A stretch of DNA of 64,000 bases from Acidobacteriaceae bacterium (GCA_019240475.1 JAFAYI010000017.1:1-64000), one strand, 5' to 3'. Numbered from the stretch's first letter, positions 25,397-35,626 are shown. Translations and numbers: made by a program. The notes: generated by a model from the letters alone, not told the origin.

Positions 25397-27511
25397 TCAA
25401 GGCTTCTGAGGACGGTCGCCGTTCTTCGGATCTTGTTCCTGGGCGAGCCGCACACGCGCGCTATCCAGCTTCTTCTGCACTTTCGCGACTTCGTCCGGCT
25501 CGATATCGGCGGGCGAGCTGGAGTTCCACTCCTTCAAGGACGACTGCCACTGCGCGATGGCGTCCTTGATCTTGCCTTGCTTGAAAAGCACATCGCCAAG
25601 GTGATCGTGAATGGTGGGGTCGGTGGATTTGAGTTGCAGGGACCGGGTGAGTTGCTGCGCGGCTTCATCGAGGCGGTTCAAGCGATAGTAGACCCAGCCG
25701 AGGCTATCCAGGTATGCGTAGTTGTTCGGCTCCAAGTTGACGGCGCGCTTGATGAGATCCTGCGCTTCCTGCAGCCGGACGTTCTGGTCGGCTAACATGT
25801 AGCCGAGATAATTCATCGCCTCGGCGCTGGTGGGGTCCAGGTCGATCACCTGGCGGAAGGTTTTCTCCGCGAGATCGTACTTCTTCTGCCGCTCATACAT
25901 GGCGCCGCGCAGGAACAGGACGTTGACTTTGTCCTCCTTGGCCTGGCTCAGCTTTTCGGCCTGATTCAGCACCTTGTCCATTTCGCCGAAGTTCTTACCT
26001 TTTTCGTAGACCTCGGCCATGGCGACATACGTCTCGCGGTCGTTCTTGCCATCGAGCAGCTTCTTCAATTGGGCGATGGCCTGATCGGTCTTGCCTTCAT
26101 CGGCGAGCAGCTGCGCGCGCACCTCTTCGAGCACGCGATCGTTCGGGTACTTCTTGTCGGCGGCATCGCTTTCCTGCTGGGCTTTGGCGTAGTCCTTCGC
26201 CAAACGGTAGGTGTCGATGATCTGAGCTTCCGCGCGAGAGGCCAGGTCGGGATTCAATTCCGCCAATTGGTGAAAAGAGTCGATAGCCTGATCGTATTGC
26301 TCATTGTCGCGATAAAGCAGGCCTAACTGCTCAAGCATTTTGGCGCGAACGTTACGGTCCGCATCGCTCGAATTACGATAGGCGGTTGAGTCGAGCAGGT
26401 CCTTCAAGCGGGCGATCGCCTCAGACGTTTTTCCTTCGGCTTCGAGCAGACCGACTTCGCTATAGCGGATGTCCAGATTGTCGGGGTCCAACTCCTTGGC
26501 CTTATCGATGGCCTGGTGCGCGAGAGCGAAGTTTTTCTGTTCCCGATAAATTTGGGCCATGCCGAGAAAGGGCTGAGCATCCTGCGGATTGGAGTCGGCA
26601 ATCTCCTGATAGGTCTTCAGCGCTTCGTCATAACGGCCGGCCATGGCATCGTCCTGGGCGAGCGCGGCCTTGAGTTCCGCGCGCGCGGGGTCCATTTCGA
26701 TGGCTTTCTTATATGCGTCGGCAGCCAACGAATATTCGTGCATGGCTTCGTAGTCGCCGGCCAGGATGGCGTAGGCGCGAGCGGATGGATTCTTCTTGGT
26801 CAGCTTTTCGAGCAGCTCGGAGGCGGCCCGCGAATCGCCGCGATCCGAGTAGACGCTGGCGAGTCCGGTGATGGCGTCTTCGTTATCGGGGTCCATTGCG
26901 AGGACCTTCTTGAAGGCTGCTTCGGCGTCGACGGAATTTTCGGCGATGCGCTGCAAACGGCCGAGCCAGACCAGGCTCTCAGTGTCTTTGGGATCTTTTT
27001 CGCAGACGATCTTGTATTGTTCGATGGCGCGGCGCACCATGGCTTCATCGATGTGGTTGGCCTGGGCATCGCCGATTTCCTGGGTGTAGATACGCGCCAA
27101 TAAGCGGCGCGCATTCAGATCGTCCGGGTTCTCGTTGAGCGCGTTCTGAGCTTCTTCGACGGCTTCGCGAATGCGCCCCACCGCGCGATAGAGGTCCGCA
27201 ATATCCTCTATAAGGAAGGTCGCCGTGGGATCGTCCTTCATCGCCAGGCGGTAGTTGTCGATGGCCTTGTTGACGTAGTCACTGCGGTTGCCATAAACCC
27301 CGGCGAGTTCTTCGTACAGATGGCCGAGGGCAAAATGGTAATAAGCTCCGGCTTTGGGAGATCTGGCCTGTTTGGCGGGCGCCGGGAGTGCCGGGATCGT
27401 GTTGGGGGATTTCTGTTCGGGAGTCTGCGCCGCGCCGCCTATCGGCAGCACCGCCGAGGCGGCGATCCAGAAACAAGTAATGCGGAGGGTTTTCAAGTGG
27501 GGGTAAGGCAT
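25397..27511 (-). CDS. Exported tetratricopeptide-repeat protein
   Basis: 704 aa from the ATG at 27511, which gives a signal peptide (LRITCFWIAASAVLPIGGAA). A longer frame to 27598 would remove the signal from the N-terminus. Almost the whole mature part is TPR repeats of 34 residues, with typical signatures such as DPDNEDAITGLASVYSDRGD, AEAMNYLGYMLADQ and DSLGWVYYRLNRLDEAAQQL; I estimate 14-16 repeats. A proline-rich linker (NTIPALPAPAKQ) follows the signal. TPR proteins of this type scaffold envelope assemblies. The last repeats resemble those of outer-membrane biogenesis TPR proteins, but nothing fixes the partner. Confidence 0.88.
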   Translation of the reverse strand: MPYPHLKTLRITCFWIAASAVLPIGGAAQTPEQKSPNTIPALPAPAKQARSPKAGAYYHFALGHLYEELAGVYGNRSDYVNKAIDNYRLAMKDDPTATFLIEDIADLYRAVGRIREAVEEAQNALNENPDDLNARRLLARIYTQEIGDAQANHIDEAMVRRAIEQYKIVCEKDPKDTESLVWLGRLQRIAENSVDAEAAFKKVLAMDPDNEDAITGLASVYSDRGDSRAASELLEKLTKKNPSARAYAILAGDYEAMHEYSLAADAYKKAIEMDPARAELKAALAQDDAMAGRYDEALKTYQEIADSNPQDAQPFLGMAQIYREQKNFALAHQAIDKAKELDPDNLDIRYSEVGLLEAEGKTSEAIARLKDLLDSTAYRNSSDADRNVRAKMLEQLGLLYRDNEQYDQAIDSFHQLAELNPDLASRAEAQIIDTYRLAKDYAKAQQESDAADKKYPNDRVLEEVRAQLLADEGKTDQAIAQLKKLLDGKNDRETYVAMAEVYEKGKNFGEMDKVLNQAEKLSQAKEDKVNVLFLRGAMYERQKKYDLAEKTFRQVIDLDPTSAEAMNYLGYMLADQNVRLQEAQDLIKRAVNLEPNNYAYLDSLGWVYYRLNRLDEAAQQLTRSLQLKSTDPTIHDHLGDVLFKQGKIKDAIAQWQSSLKEWNSSSPADIEPDEVAKVQKKLDSARVRLAQEQDPKNGDRPQKP

Positions 27512-27639
27512 TCGACCGCTTCGGTGTGGCTTTGGAACCCTCGAATCGAGTGGTTCGCACCCAGTATAGCTCTCAAAACAGTGGATGCTTGGGCGCATTA
27601 CGGCGTTCCCACCGTGATATCAGCAGATTAGAAGCCGAC

Positions 27640-28605
27640 GTGACCACTGTTACGCAGCGCACGCAATGGCCGGCTCTCGTGGTGGCTGGGCCCACCGGGT
27701 CGGGCAAGAGCGAGTTGGCTTTGTTGCTGGCCGAAAGCTTTCAAGGAGAGATCGTCAACTGCGATTCAATACAGGTGTATCGCGGGCTGGAGATAGGTTC
27801 CGCCAAACTGCCCGGCGCGGCGCGGCGCGGCGTTCCGCATCATCTGCTGGACATACTCGATATCGATCAGGAGCTTACGGCAGGCGCGTACGCGCGGCTG
27901 GCGAGAGAGACGATGCGGCAGGTGCGCGAACGGGGGCACGTGCCGATGGTGACGGGCGGCACGGGATTTTACATTCGAGCTCTTTTCGACGGGCTCTCGC
28001 CGGCGCCGGTGAGAGACGAAGCGCTGCGGAGACGGCTGCACGGACTCGCCGAACGCAGGCCCGCGGCTCTCCATCGATTTCTGCGGATGCACGATCCGGT
28101 CGCGGCGCGGCGCATTCACGCGAACGATCGACAGAAGTTGATTCGGGCTCTGGAGATAACTCTGGCAGGGGGCCGGTCCGCTTCCGAGACGCAGGCCGCT
28201 CCCCGGAACCGGCTGGAAGATTTCGCCGTTCTGAAACTTGGGCTGGCGCCTCCGAGAGATCGATTGTATGAACGGCTGGATCGGCGTTCGGCGGCCTTGT
28301 TCGAAGAAGGGCTGCTCGAAGAGACGCGGGGGCTGCTCGAAGGCGGCGCAAGGCCAGGGGACAAGGCGCTTCAATCGCTCGGATACAAGCAGGCGGTTGC
28401 GGTGCTGGCGGGACGGTTGAAGCTCGATGAGGCGATCCGGGAGTGCCAAGCCAAAACCCGGCAATACGCCAAGCGGCAGATGACCTGGTTTCGGCACGAG
28501 CCGGGCATCGAATGGCTGGAGGGCTTTGGCTTCGATGCGGCGGTGCAGCAGCAGGCGCGCGGCATCGCCGGCGCGTTTATCGAACGCTTCGCGAGCGGGG
28601 GGTGA
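27640..28605 (+). CDS. miaA: tRNA dimethylallyltransferase
   Basis: 321 aa from the GTG at 27640, the usual MiaA length; the frame is open upstream to 27526 but that part overlaps the TPR gene's start and has no family similarity. Walker A GPTGSGKSELALLLAE, NCDSIQVYRGLEIGSAKLP, HHLLDILDI, GGTGFYIRALFDGL, and the tRNA-contacting KTRQYAKRQMTWFR are all present. The enzyme adds dimethylallyl to A37 of tRNAs reading UNN codons. The gene ends 5 nt before the oppositely oriented repeat protein gene. Confidence 0.95.
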   Translation: MTTVTQRTQWPALVVAGPTGSGKSELALLLAESFQGEIVNCDSIQVYRGLEIGSAKLPGAARRGVPHHLLDILDIDQELTAGAYARLARETMRQVRERGHVPMVTGGTGFYIRALFDGLSPAPVRDEALRRRLHGLAERRPAALHRFLRMHDPVAARRIHANDRQKLIRALEITLAGGRSASETQAAPRNRLEDFAVLKLGLAPPRDRLYERLDRRSAALFEEGLLEETRGLLEGGARPGDKALQSLGYKQAVAVLAGRLKLDEAIRECQAKTRQYAKRQMTWFRHEPGIEWLEGFGFDAAVQQQARGIAGAFIERFASGG

Positions 28606-28610
28606 AGCCT

Positions 28611-31352
28611 CTACCAATACCAATAGGTCGAGCCTGCCGCATCCAGCGCCCAGCGAACGTTGTCGGAGGCTATCGCCACCTGGGCAAGCTGCATCGGCAA
28701 GAGCTGCCAGCTCTGGTATTGCGCATCGTATTCATATGCCTGGCCGGACGCATCGACGCCCCAAACCGCGCCATCGAAGGCGGCGGCTATTTGGGTGAAG
28801 AACACGCCGCCGACATACTGCCAACTCTGGCTCTGCGCGTCGAAATGATAAGCGCCGCCCTCCGGGTTGATTCCCCACACGTTGGTGGAAGAACCGACGG
28901 AGACTTGCGCCAAAGTGCCTGAGATTTGCCTAAACGACCCAAGCTGGATGTCGTAGAAATAGATGCTGCCGTTGTCATTGACGCCCCACACGGCGCCGTC
29001 CGCGCCGACCGAGATCTGGCGCAGGGAGCCGGGTATGGGCGTCCAGGTTTGCAAACCGGGAGCGCCGTTGTAAATTTGCTCGCCGCTATTGATGCCCCAC
29101 ACAGTGCCGTCGGCGCCGGCCGAAATTTGCGTCAACGATCCGGGTATCCAGGTCCAGCCCTGCGCCGCCGGGTCGTAATGGTAGATCTGGTTTGCGGCGT
29201 TGATGCCCCAAACGCTCGCGCCCGTACCCACGGCGATTTGGTTCAACTCGCCGGGTATGTACATCCAAGTTTGAGAAAGCGCGTCGAAAGTGTAGATCTG
29301 CCCGCCAGCATTTACGCCCCAAGCGCTTCCGTCCGTGCCCACCGCGATCTGCTTTAACGTGCCGGGTATCTGGTGAAACGTTTGATTGGTCTGTGTAGGT
29401 CCGCTGAATTGATAGATGTCACCGGCGCTGTCTACACCCCAGGCGGCGCCATTCTCGCCTGCGAAAATTCCGGCCAAAGCGGGAGCACTCTGCATGAGCG
29501 TCCAGCCGCCGGAGGCGAGATATTGAAATGCTCGGCCCGCGGAATCCAAAGCCCATACGTTAGCGGCGGCTCCTACGGCGATTTGGGTGAATGCGCCGGT
29601 GGTCGAGTTCCATGACTGGGTCAGGCGATTAAAGTGAAAAGCGGTTTGATTGCCGAGGCCCCAAACATCGCCATCGCCTCCTACCGACACCTGGGTTAGA
29701 GTTTGTCCCGTAACTTGGGAGAAGGCGTCGGCGCCCGGGTTGAACCGGTAGACAGCGCCCGCGGAGTTGACGCCCCAGACCGCGCCGTCATAGCCGACCG
29801 CGATCTGACTTAGAGCGTCAGGGAATGCCTGCCAAGTTTGTGTTTGGGATTGGAAGCGATAGACCGAACCCTGGGCGTTGACGCCCCAGACATCTCCATC
29901 GACGCCTACCGCAATCTGCTTGAGGCTTCCCGGAATCGACTGCCAAGCCGAGGCGGCCGTGTCGTAGCGATAGATCTCGCCTTGGGCGTTGATACCCCAG
30001 ATGACGTTTGCAGAGGAGACGGCAATCTGCTTCAACTCGCCGGGCAATTGCAGCCAATCCTGCGAGCCCGGTTGCCAGATGTAGCTTTCACCTTGGCTAT
30101 TGACACCGCCGACAGTACCGTCGCCGCCGATAGATACCTGCGCCAATTGACCGCCGATCTGGATGAATTCAGAGCCATAGTAGAGCCACGCTCCGCCCGC
30201 ATATGCATCCTGTAGGGGAGCGCCGCCGATCACCGTCTTGCCATCCGCGGAGAGACCTACCGAGTTGCCGTAGGCCGCGGGCGAAGGGCCCGGGAGATTC
30301 AAATAGGACGTGAGGGTCCAGGCGCCGGCAGTTTGCTGAAAGACCCAGACGTCGCTAATACCGGAAGAGCCGCGGCCCGCGCCGAGAATGGCCGTGCTGC
30401 CGTCGGCCGAGATAGCAACCGAGTTTCCTTCGGTGTTTGCCAGATTCAAGGTCGTGCCGTTCAAATCGGCGGTTTCGCTCCAAGTGGCATTCGTCCGCGT
30501 ATAGATCCAGCCTTGGCCTGTCAGCGCGGAGTTGCCGCTAGGCTGCCCAACAACCAATGTGTTGCCGTCGGAGGATAGCGCGACTGCTTGACCGAATTCG
30601 GAGCCGCTCGATGGCACGATCTTGGCTCCTTGCTGCGTCCAAACTCCACCGGAGAGCGTAAATACCCAGACCGCGCCGGTGCCGTTATCCGTCGGCGCGC
30701 CGAAGGCGACCGTCTGGCCATCGCCCGAGATGGCGACAGAGGCGCCCTGCCCGCTCTGGGAGGCGGGATCGCTACCGGTCAGGACACTGCCCTGCTGAGT
30801 CCAGGCTCCGTTGCCGCGGGTCCAGATGGTTACGCCACCTGTGTTGCTATTCAGGAGGGGCTCTCCGACAGCTACTGTGTCGCCATCGGCGGAAATCGCC
30901 ACCTGGCCGCCGCCCGGCAGGGCGCCTCCCTGTTGCGTCCACACGCCATTGCTGCGAGTCCAAATGAACGTGGCGCCGCTGTTGCCTGCAGCACCAACGG
31001 CGGCGGTATTCCCGTCGTAGGAGAGCGCGACCGAGCTTCCTTCCTGCGTGCCTTGGATCGCACCGGAGGCGACCATCTTTGCGCCTTGCTGGAGCCAAGC
31101 GCCATCGCTTTGACGGGCCCATGCCCAGGTGGCGCCGACCGCCTGGGCGTCGAAGGGACCGCCACTCATGGCAGTATTTCCATCGCCCGAAATAGCTACG
31201 CCGTATCCCTGCTGAGCAGCGCTGAAGCCCTGGCCAGGCGCAGCGCCTGTGCCTAGAAGTTCCGGGCCGAGCCGGTATTGGACGACCTGCGCATGAAGCG
31301 CCAGGGCCGCAAAAGCACATGCCAGCGCGCGGCACGAACAAATGACCTTCAT
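28611..31352 (-). CDS. Secreted repeat protein: seven FG-GAP-like and fourteen tectonin-like repeats
   Basis: 913 aa from the ATG at 31352 (signal peptide SCRALACAFAALALHAQ); a longer frame to 31688 runs into the MFS gene and is rejected. The first part has seven repeats of the form SVAISGDGNTAxxGAP, spaced about 50-60 residues, enough for one seven-bladed propeller. The second part has fourteen repeats of about 37 residues, consensus QIAVGxDGxVWGVNxxGxIYxF, the tectonin/TECPR pattern, enough for two further propellers. No catalytic motif is visible. Tectonin proteins bind sugars or lipopolysaccharide, so surface or carbohydrate binding is a reasonable inference. Confidence 0.88.
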   Translation of the reverse strand: MKVICSCRALACAFAALALHAQVVQYRLGPELLGTGAAPGQGFSAAQQGYGVAISGDGNTAMSGGPFDAQAVGATWAWARQSDGAWLQQGAKMVASGAIQGTQEGSSVALSYDGNTAAVGAAGNSGATFIWTRSNGVWTQQGGALPGGGQVAISADGDTVAVGEPLLNSNTGGVTIWTRGNGAWTQQGSVLTGSDPASQSGQGASVAISGDGQTVAFGAPTDNGTGAVWVFTLSGGVWTQQGAKIVPSSGSEFGQAVALSSDGNTLVVGQPSGNSALTGQGWIYTRTNATWSETADLNGTTLNLANTEGNSVAISADGSTAILGAGRGSSGISDVWVFQQTAGAWTLTSYLNLPGPSPAAYGNSVGLSADGKTVIGGAPLQDAYAGGAWLYYGSEFIQIGGQLAQVSIGGDGTVGGVNSQGESYIWQPGSQDWLQLPGELKQIAVSSANVIWGINAQGEIYRYDTAASAWQSIPGSLKQIAVGVDGDVWGVNAQGSVYRFQSQTQTWQAFPDALSQIAVGYDGAVWGVNSAGAVYRFNPGADAFSQVTGQTLTQVSVGGDGDVWGLGNQTAFHFNRLTQSWNSTTGAFTQIAVGAAANVWALDSAGRAFQYLASGGWTLMQSAPALAGIFAGENGAAWGVDSAGDIYQFSGPTQTNQTFHQIPGTLKQIAVGTDGSAWGVNAGGQIYTFDALSQTWMYIPGELNQIAVGTGASVWGINAANQIYHYDPAAQGWTWIPGSLTQISAGADGTVWGINSGEQIYNGAPGLQTWTPIPGSLRQISVGADGAVWGVNDNGSIYFYDIQLGSFRQISGTLAQVSVGSSTNVWGINPEGGAYHFDAQSQSWQYVGGVFFTQIAAAFDGAVWGVDASGQAYEYDAQYQSWQLLPMQLAQVAIASDNVRWALDAAGSTYWYW

Positions 31353-31414
31353 GGTATCTCCCGAGAAGCGGCTTAGCGAACCCAACCACGAGGTTGGCCA
31401 GCTATTGGCGTGAA

Positions 31415-32617
31415 CTATATCACGAATTTTCGCCCGAATTGTTGCGAGGGCGGTCTTTTCGCGAGGAATAGAAGAGGAAACGAGGCGAGCTGCAGCACCA
31501 TAGAGAGAACGACGACCATGAAGATGGAGTGTTCGTATAAGAAGCCCATGGCCACGCTGCCGAGAAACCAGGCTATGCCGAAGCCGGTATCGAAGACGCC
31601 GAATGCGGCGCCGCGCCTTTCTCGCGGAACGAAGCCCGCAAGCACAGCTTTGAGCCCAGCATCCTGAGCGGCTATTCCGACGCCCCACAAGACCATGCCG
31701 ACGAGCGCGGCGGCGGCGCCTCCGAAGAACACCAAGGGCGCGGAAAAGACCGGCGCCAGGAAGGCGGCGATGAGCACGCGAAGACCGCCGCTATCGAGCA
31801 GGCGTCCAATCAGCAGCGCCGCGAGCGCACTGGTTACCATGGCGACCGAGTAGTAGACGGGAATGACGTCCTGGGGGACGGTGGAGGCCTGACGGAAGTG
31901 GAATGCGATGAGGGAGAAATCCGCAAAGCCGGCCGCGATGAGCGCGGCGGCGGCGAGATAGATCCAATAGGACGTCGAGAAACCCTTGGTTCTGAGCGGC
32001 TGCGGCGCACGCCCTTCGAGTTCGTGCGGGCGTGGGTAGCGAATTCGCGCGGCGGTGAGAGCGCCGAGGCAGAGCAGGGCCGGAACCAACAGCAGGCCGA
32101 AGGCGAATTGATAACGATGCTGAAAATAGAGACCGAGGGCGGCGATGAGGGGACCGATAGCGGCGCCGGCTTGATCCAGAGCCTCGTTTAAACCGAAGAC
32201 CCATCCCTGGCCGAGCGATTTTCCGGCGTATGACAGCATGGTCTCGGCGGAGGGTTTGCGAATGGCTCTGCCGGTTCGTTCGGCAATCAACAGGGCGGCG
32301 GCGACGGGCCAGTTGCCAGCGAGCGCGAGCGCGGGGACGGCAAGCAGGTTGATCGCATAGCCGATGAAGATGAGCGTCCAATAGCGATGGGTCTTGTCGG
32401 CTAGATAGCCGAAGACGGAGCGCAAACCATAACCCATCAATTCGCCGAGACCAGCGACCAAGCCGACCACCGCGGCCCCCGCGCCGAGGGCGCCGAGAAA
32501 CGGGCCGCCAATGGCCCGGCCTCCTTCATAGGTCATGTCGGCGAACAGGTTGACGATGCCAATGATGAGGACGAAGCGAAACGCCAGTTTCTTCAGGTCA
32601 GGGGCGGCAGTACTCAT
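31415..32617 (-). CDS. MFS transporter
   Basis: 400 aa with about 12 hydrophobic segments. Loop 2-3 holds GLGELMGYGLRSVFGYLADK, the MFS motif-A region, and the second half has the matching GRLLDSGGLRVLI. The first half contains NEALDQAGAAIGPLIAALGL, which is seen in a subgroup of small MFS proteins of unknown substrate. No substrate motif can be named. The gene is divergent from the TolB/TPR protein gene; the two starts are 17 nt apart, so the promoters overlap coding sequence. Confidence 0.85.
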   Translation of the reverse strand: MSTAAPDLKKLAFRFVLIIGIVNLFADMTYEGGRAIGGPFLGALGAGAAVVGLVAGLGELMGYGLRSVFGYLADKTHRYWTLIFIGYAINLLAVPALALAGNWPVAAALLIAERTGRAIRKPSAETMLSYAGKSLGQGWVFGLNEALDQAGAAIGPLIAALGLYFQHRYQFAFGLLLVPALLCLGALTAARIRYPRPHELEGRAPQPLRTKGFSTSYWIYLAAAALIAAGFADFSLIAFHFRQASTVPQDVIPVYYSVAMVTSALAALLIGRLLDSGGLRVLIAAFLAPVFSAPLVFFGGAAAALVGMVLWGVGIAAQDAGLKAVLAGFVPRERRGAAFGVFDTGFGIAWFLGSVAMGFLYEHSIFMVVVLSMVLQLASFPLLFLAKRPPSQQFGRKFVI

Positions 32618-32633
32618 TCGATACCATGGTCGC

Positions 32634-33821
32634 GTGCGCTACTCTCGCGCGTTGTTTTTGGCGTTTTGGCTCGCGGCCGCGCCGGCTTTTCCGTCGACGG
32701 TCCTGGTTCTCCAGTTTCAGAACCATTCGCAGTATTCGGACCTGAACTGGGTGGGCGAGAGCATCGCGGAGACGCTGATGAATGAATACGCGCATGCGAA
32801 TCAGATCGTCTTCGATCGGGGCTCCCGGGCAGAGGCCATGCACCGGCTTTCGCTCCGTCCCGGCGCGACGTTCACGAAGGCGACATTAATTCGATTAGGG
32901 CAGAGCCTGGATGCAACTTACATATGTTATGGCACTTACGACATTAACTTACCTCCGGGCAGCTCGGACTTAAAGGACAGTTCCGTTCAACTTAGCGCGC
33001 GGTTCCTCGATTTAGGGCGCATGCACGACGGGCCGGAGGCATCCGAAAGCGGAAAGCTTTCCGAGTTATCGCGCCTCGAGGAACACCTGGCTTTTGCAAC
33101 ACTGAAATATCTAGAGCCGAAGGCGAACCTTTCACTCGACCAGTTCCTGGCGCCGAGCAAATTGATCCGGGTGGATGCGGAAGAGAGCTATGTGCGCGGC
33201 CTGCTTTCGCAAAGCGGAGACCAGCAGCAGAAGTGGTTTCTGCAGGCGGCGGCGCTCGATCCGAACTTTTCGGGACCGGCTTTTGAGCTTGGCAAATTAG
33301 CTCTCCAAAAGAAGGACTATGGTCAAGCCATTACGTGGCTCAAGCGAATTACTCCATCGGACCCGAGTTACGTCGAGGCGCAGTTCAAGCTTGGGGTAAG
33401 CGCGTACTATTCGGGCGATTATACAGGGGCGGCGAATTACTTTCGCGAGGTCTTGAAAACTTATCCGTTGAACGAGGTCTATAACAATCTCGGCGCGGCG
33501 GAGATCGAATTAAACCAGCCGACCGCGCTCGGGGATTTACATCGCGCAGTGGACGGAGACCCGAACGACCCTACTTATCAGTTCAACCTGGGCGCGGCGC
33601 TTTGGAAGAGCGGCCGGTTCGATGAGGCAGTGAAGGCGCTGCAAGCGGTTGTGGACCGCAAGCCGGACGACGCCGACGCCGGCACGCTGCTGGAGCGCGC
33701 TCAAGACCACGTATCCGCGTCTTCGGCCAAGCCGGAGATACCCGAGCGCCTGAAGTTGAATTTCGACGCAACCGCTTTTCGCCAGCTCAAAGCCATGGTG
33801 CAGCCAAAGGGCTCGGAGTAA
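32634..33821 (+). CDS. Exported FlgO/TolB-like N-domain plus TPR protein
   Basis: 395 aa from the GTG at 32634 with signal peptide (RALFLAFWLAAAPAFPS). Residues about 22-165 resemble the FlgO/CsgG/adenylate-cyclase-associated TolB-like fold: VLVLQFQNHS, GESIAETLMNEY, LDATYICYGTYDI. The remainder is TPR repeats (about 190-370), such as GPAFELGKLALQKKDYGQAI and YNNLGAAEIELNQ. The likely place is the periplasm or outer membrane. The frame is open upstream, but that extension is antisense to the start of the MFS gene. It is followed 11 nt later by the peptidase gene, so the two may share a transcript. Confidence 0.8.
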   Translation: MRYSRALFLAFWLAAAPAFPSTVLVLQFQNHSQYSDLNWVGESIAETLMNEYAHANQIVFDRGSRAEAMHRLSLRPGATFTKATLIRLGQSLDATYICYGTYDINLPPGSSDLKDSSVQLSARFLDLGRMHDGPEASESGKLSELSRLEEHLAFATLKYLEPKANLSLDQFLAPSKLIRVDAEESYVRGLLSQSGDQQQKWFLQAAALDPNFSGPAFELGKLALQKKDYGQAITWLKRITPSDPSYVEAQFKLGVSAYYSGDYTGAANYFREVLKTYPLNEVYNNLGAAEIELNQPTALGDLHRAVDGDPNDPTYQFNLGAALWKSGRFDEAVKALQAVVDRKPDDADAGTLLERAQDHVSASSAKPEIPERLKLNFDATAFRQLKAMVQPKGSE

Positions 33822-33832
33822 GATGCGATAAC

Positions 33833-35479
33833 ATGCCGCTTCGAAGCTTCGCGCTGTTCACTTTGATCGGGGTCGCGACGGCGACTTCTCAAGGCCAGTT
33901 GCCGCCGCCACCGAGGGAGGTTGCCGCCGGATACCAGACTATTCGGGAATCGGACCTTAGAGCGGACCTCGCATTTCTTTCGTCTGACGCATTGCAGGGC
34001 CGGCTGTCCCTACAGCCTGGGGACGATGTTGCTATTCAGTGGATCGCGTCCGAATTTGCGAAAGCGGGTTTGCAGCCGGCCGCGAACGGAAGCTATTTGC
34101 AGGCAGTGCCGCTCATCGAGTTCCGAAACGATCGCGCGGAAAGCTATCTTGCAATGAAACGAGGCGGCGAGGAAAAGCGATGGAAGTTTCCAGAGGCGTT
34201 CGGGTCGTTCCCGAAAGACACCGACCTGACGGCGCCGGTGGTCTTCGCCGGGTTCGGCATCACCGCTCCGGAACTGGACTACGACGATTACCAGAACATC
34301 GACGCGCATGGGAAGATCGTGCTGATCTTCGATCATGAGCCGCAGGAGACGGACCCGAAGTCCATTTTCAATGGAACCGGAAATACGCGTTACGCTACTT
34401 CACGCGTAAAGGTGCAGAATGCGCAGGCGCATGGCGCGGTGGGCGTTCTGATCGTGGCGGAACCGAATCGCAAGCATCCATCGAATCAGGAACGGGTGGC
34501 TCGCATAGGAGGCTCGGCGACGCGCGCGACACCGCTTCCATCGCAAGCGTTGGCGGACGATTCGCTACACACGCCGTCGGTGACGATCTCCGATGCGGCG
34601 GCGAAAGAACTCCTGGCGAATGCAGGAGCGACCCCGTCTGAGTTGCAAGCGGGCATCGATCGCGACCTAAAGCCGCAGTCGCGCGCTCTGCCGGACACAG
34701 AGGCCACAATCCATCTGAAGAATCTTTTCTCGCATGCGGGCACCAGTTACAACGTGGCGGGATTGGAGAAAGGATCGGACCCTGCGCTTGCGGGCGACAC
34801 GATCATCATCAGCGGACATCACGACCACGATGGGATGAGCGTTGAAAACGGCCGAGTCGATATCTGGCACGGAGCGGACGATAACGGCTCCGGGACGGTG
34901 GGCGTGGTGGAGCTGGCGCATGCGTTCGCCGCCAATCCGGTGAAGCCGAGGCGCTCTATTCTGTTCGTGGTTTTCGCGGCGGAAGAGCGAGGACTGCTGG
35001 GCTCTTTTTACATGGCCGCGCATCCGCTGAGGCCGCTGGATCGCACGAGGGCGATCATCAATTTCGACATGATCGGGCGGAACGAGACTCCGAGCGATCA
35101 GACGAAGGGCTTGATCGAAATTCCGGCGTACACGAGCAACCGCTTGAACCTGATCGGCGCGACTTACAGTCCCGATTACCGGGAGGCAGTCGAAGCCGAG
35201 AACAAGCATGTGGGCCTAACGCTGGACGACCGATTCGATCGGGAATCCGCTTTGAATGTGTTCTTCCGCAGCGACCAATTTCCGTTCGTGCTGCACGACA
35301 TCCCGGCGCTGTGGTGGTTCACCGGCTTTCATCCCGATTATCACCACACGACGGATACTTTCGACAAGATCAACTACGTCAAGATGGCGAAGATTCTGCG
35401 TTTAGCGTATTTGACGGCATTTCGCATGGGCGATGAGCGGCAACCGCCGCGTTTCGTACCCAATCCGCGCGGCAGCTAG
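33833..35479 (+). CDS. Secreted M28-family zinc peptidase
   Basis: 548 aa with signal peptide (PLRSFALFTLIGVATATS). A PA-like insert at about 140-290 (LIFDHEPQE, GAVGVLIVAEP) lies before the catalytic domain. Zinc ligands are visible: IISGHHDHDG (His), HGADDNGSGTVGVVELA (bridging Asp), FAAEERGLLGS (Glu-Glu), INFDMIGRN (Asp) and HPDYHHTTDTFDKINY (final His). This is the aminopeptidase Y/S-like family, cutting amino acids from peptide N-termini outside the cytoplasm. It likely works with the subtilase in protein scavenging (inference). Confidence 0.92.
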   Translation: MPLRSFALFTLIGVATATSQGQLPPPPREVAAGYQTIRESDLRADLAFLSSDALQGRLSLQPGDDVAIQWIASEFAKAGLQPAANGSYLQAVPLIEFRNDRAESYLAMKRGGEEKRWKFPEAFGSFPKDTDLTAPVVFAGFGITAPELDYDDYQNIDAHGKIVLIFDHEPQETDPKSIFNGTGNTRYATSRVKVQNAQAHGAVGVLIVAEPNRKHPSNQERVARIGGSATRATPLPSQALADDSLHTPSVTISDAAAKELLANAGATPSELQAGIDRDLKPQSRALPDTEATIHLKNLFSHAGTSYNVAGLEKGSDPALAGDTIIISGHHDHDGMSVENGRVDIWHGADDNGSGTVGVVELAHAFAANPVKPRRSILFVVFAAEERGLLGSFYMAAHPLRPLDRTRAIINFDMIGRNETPSDQTKGLIEIPAYTSNRLNLIGATYSPDYREAVEAENKHVGLTLDDRFDRESALNVFFRSDQFPFVLHDIPALWWFTGFHPDYHHTTDTFDKINYVKMAKILRLAYLTAFRMGDERQPPRFVPNPRGS

Positions 35480-35620
35480 TCCGCGGAACTTGGAAGCGGC
35501 CGCAAGGTTCGGGTAGCGCCAGATTGCCGGAGCGCCGAAAATATAGATTCGACACCCGATTTGAGCCGAACTTTTGGCCGGTTCACGGCATCGAAACGGT
35601 AACACTCGGGCGAAGGATCC

Positions 35621-35626
35621 GGGAGG
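35621..35626 (+). promoter_or_regulatory. Ribosome binding site fixing the RsbU-type phosphatase start
   Basis: GGGAGG lies 5 nt before the ATG at 35632. The frame is open to 35524, but that upstream part has no ribosome site and no zinc-finger similarity. Confidence 0.65.

Noticed and set aside
31353..31688. Upstream extension of the repeat protein
   Set aside because: It overlaps the MFS gene on the same strand, and the signal peptide begins at 31352.
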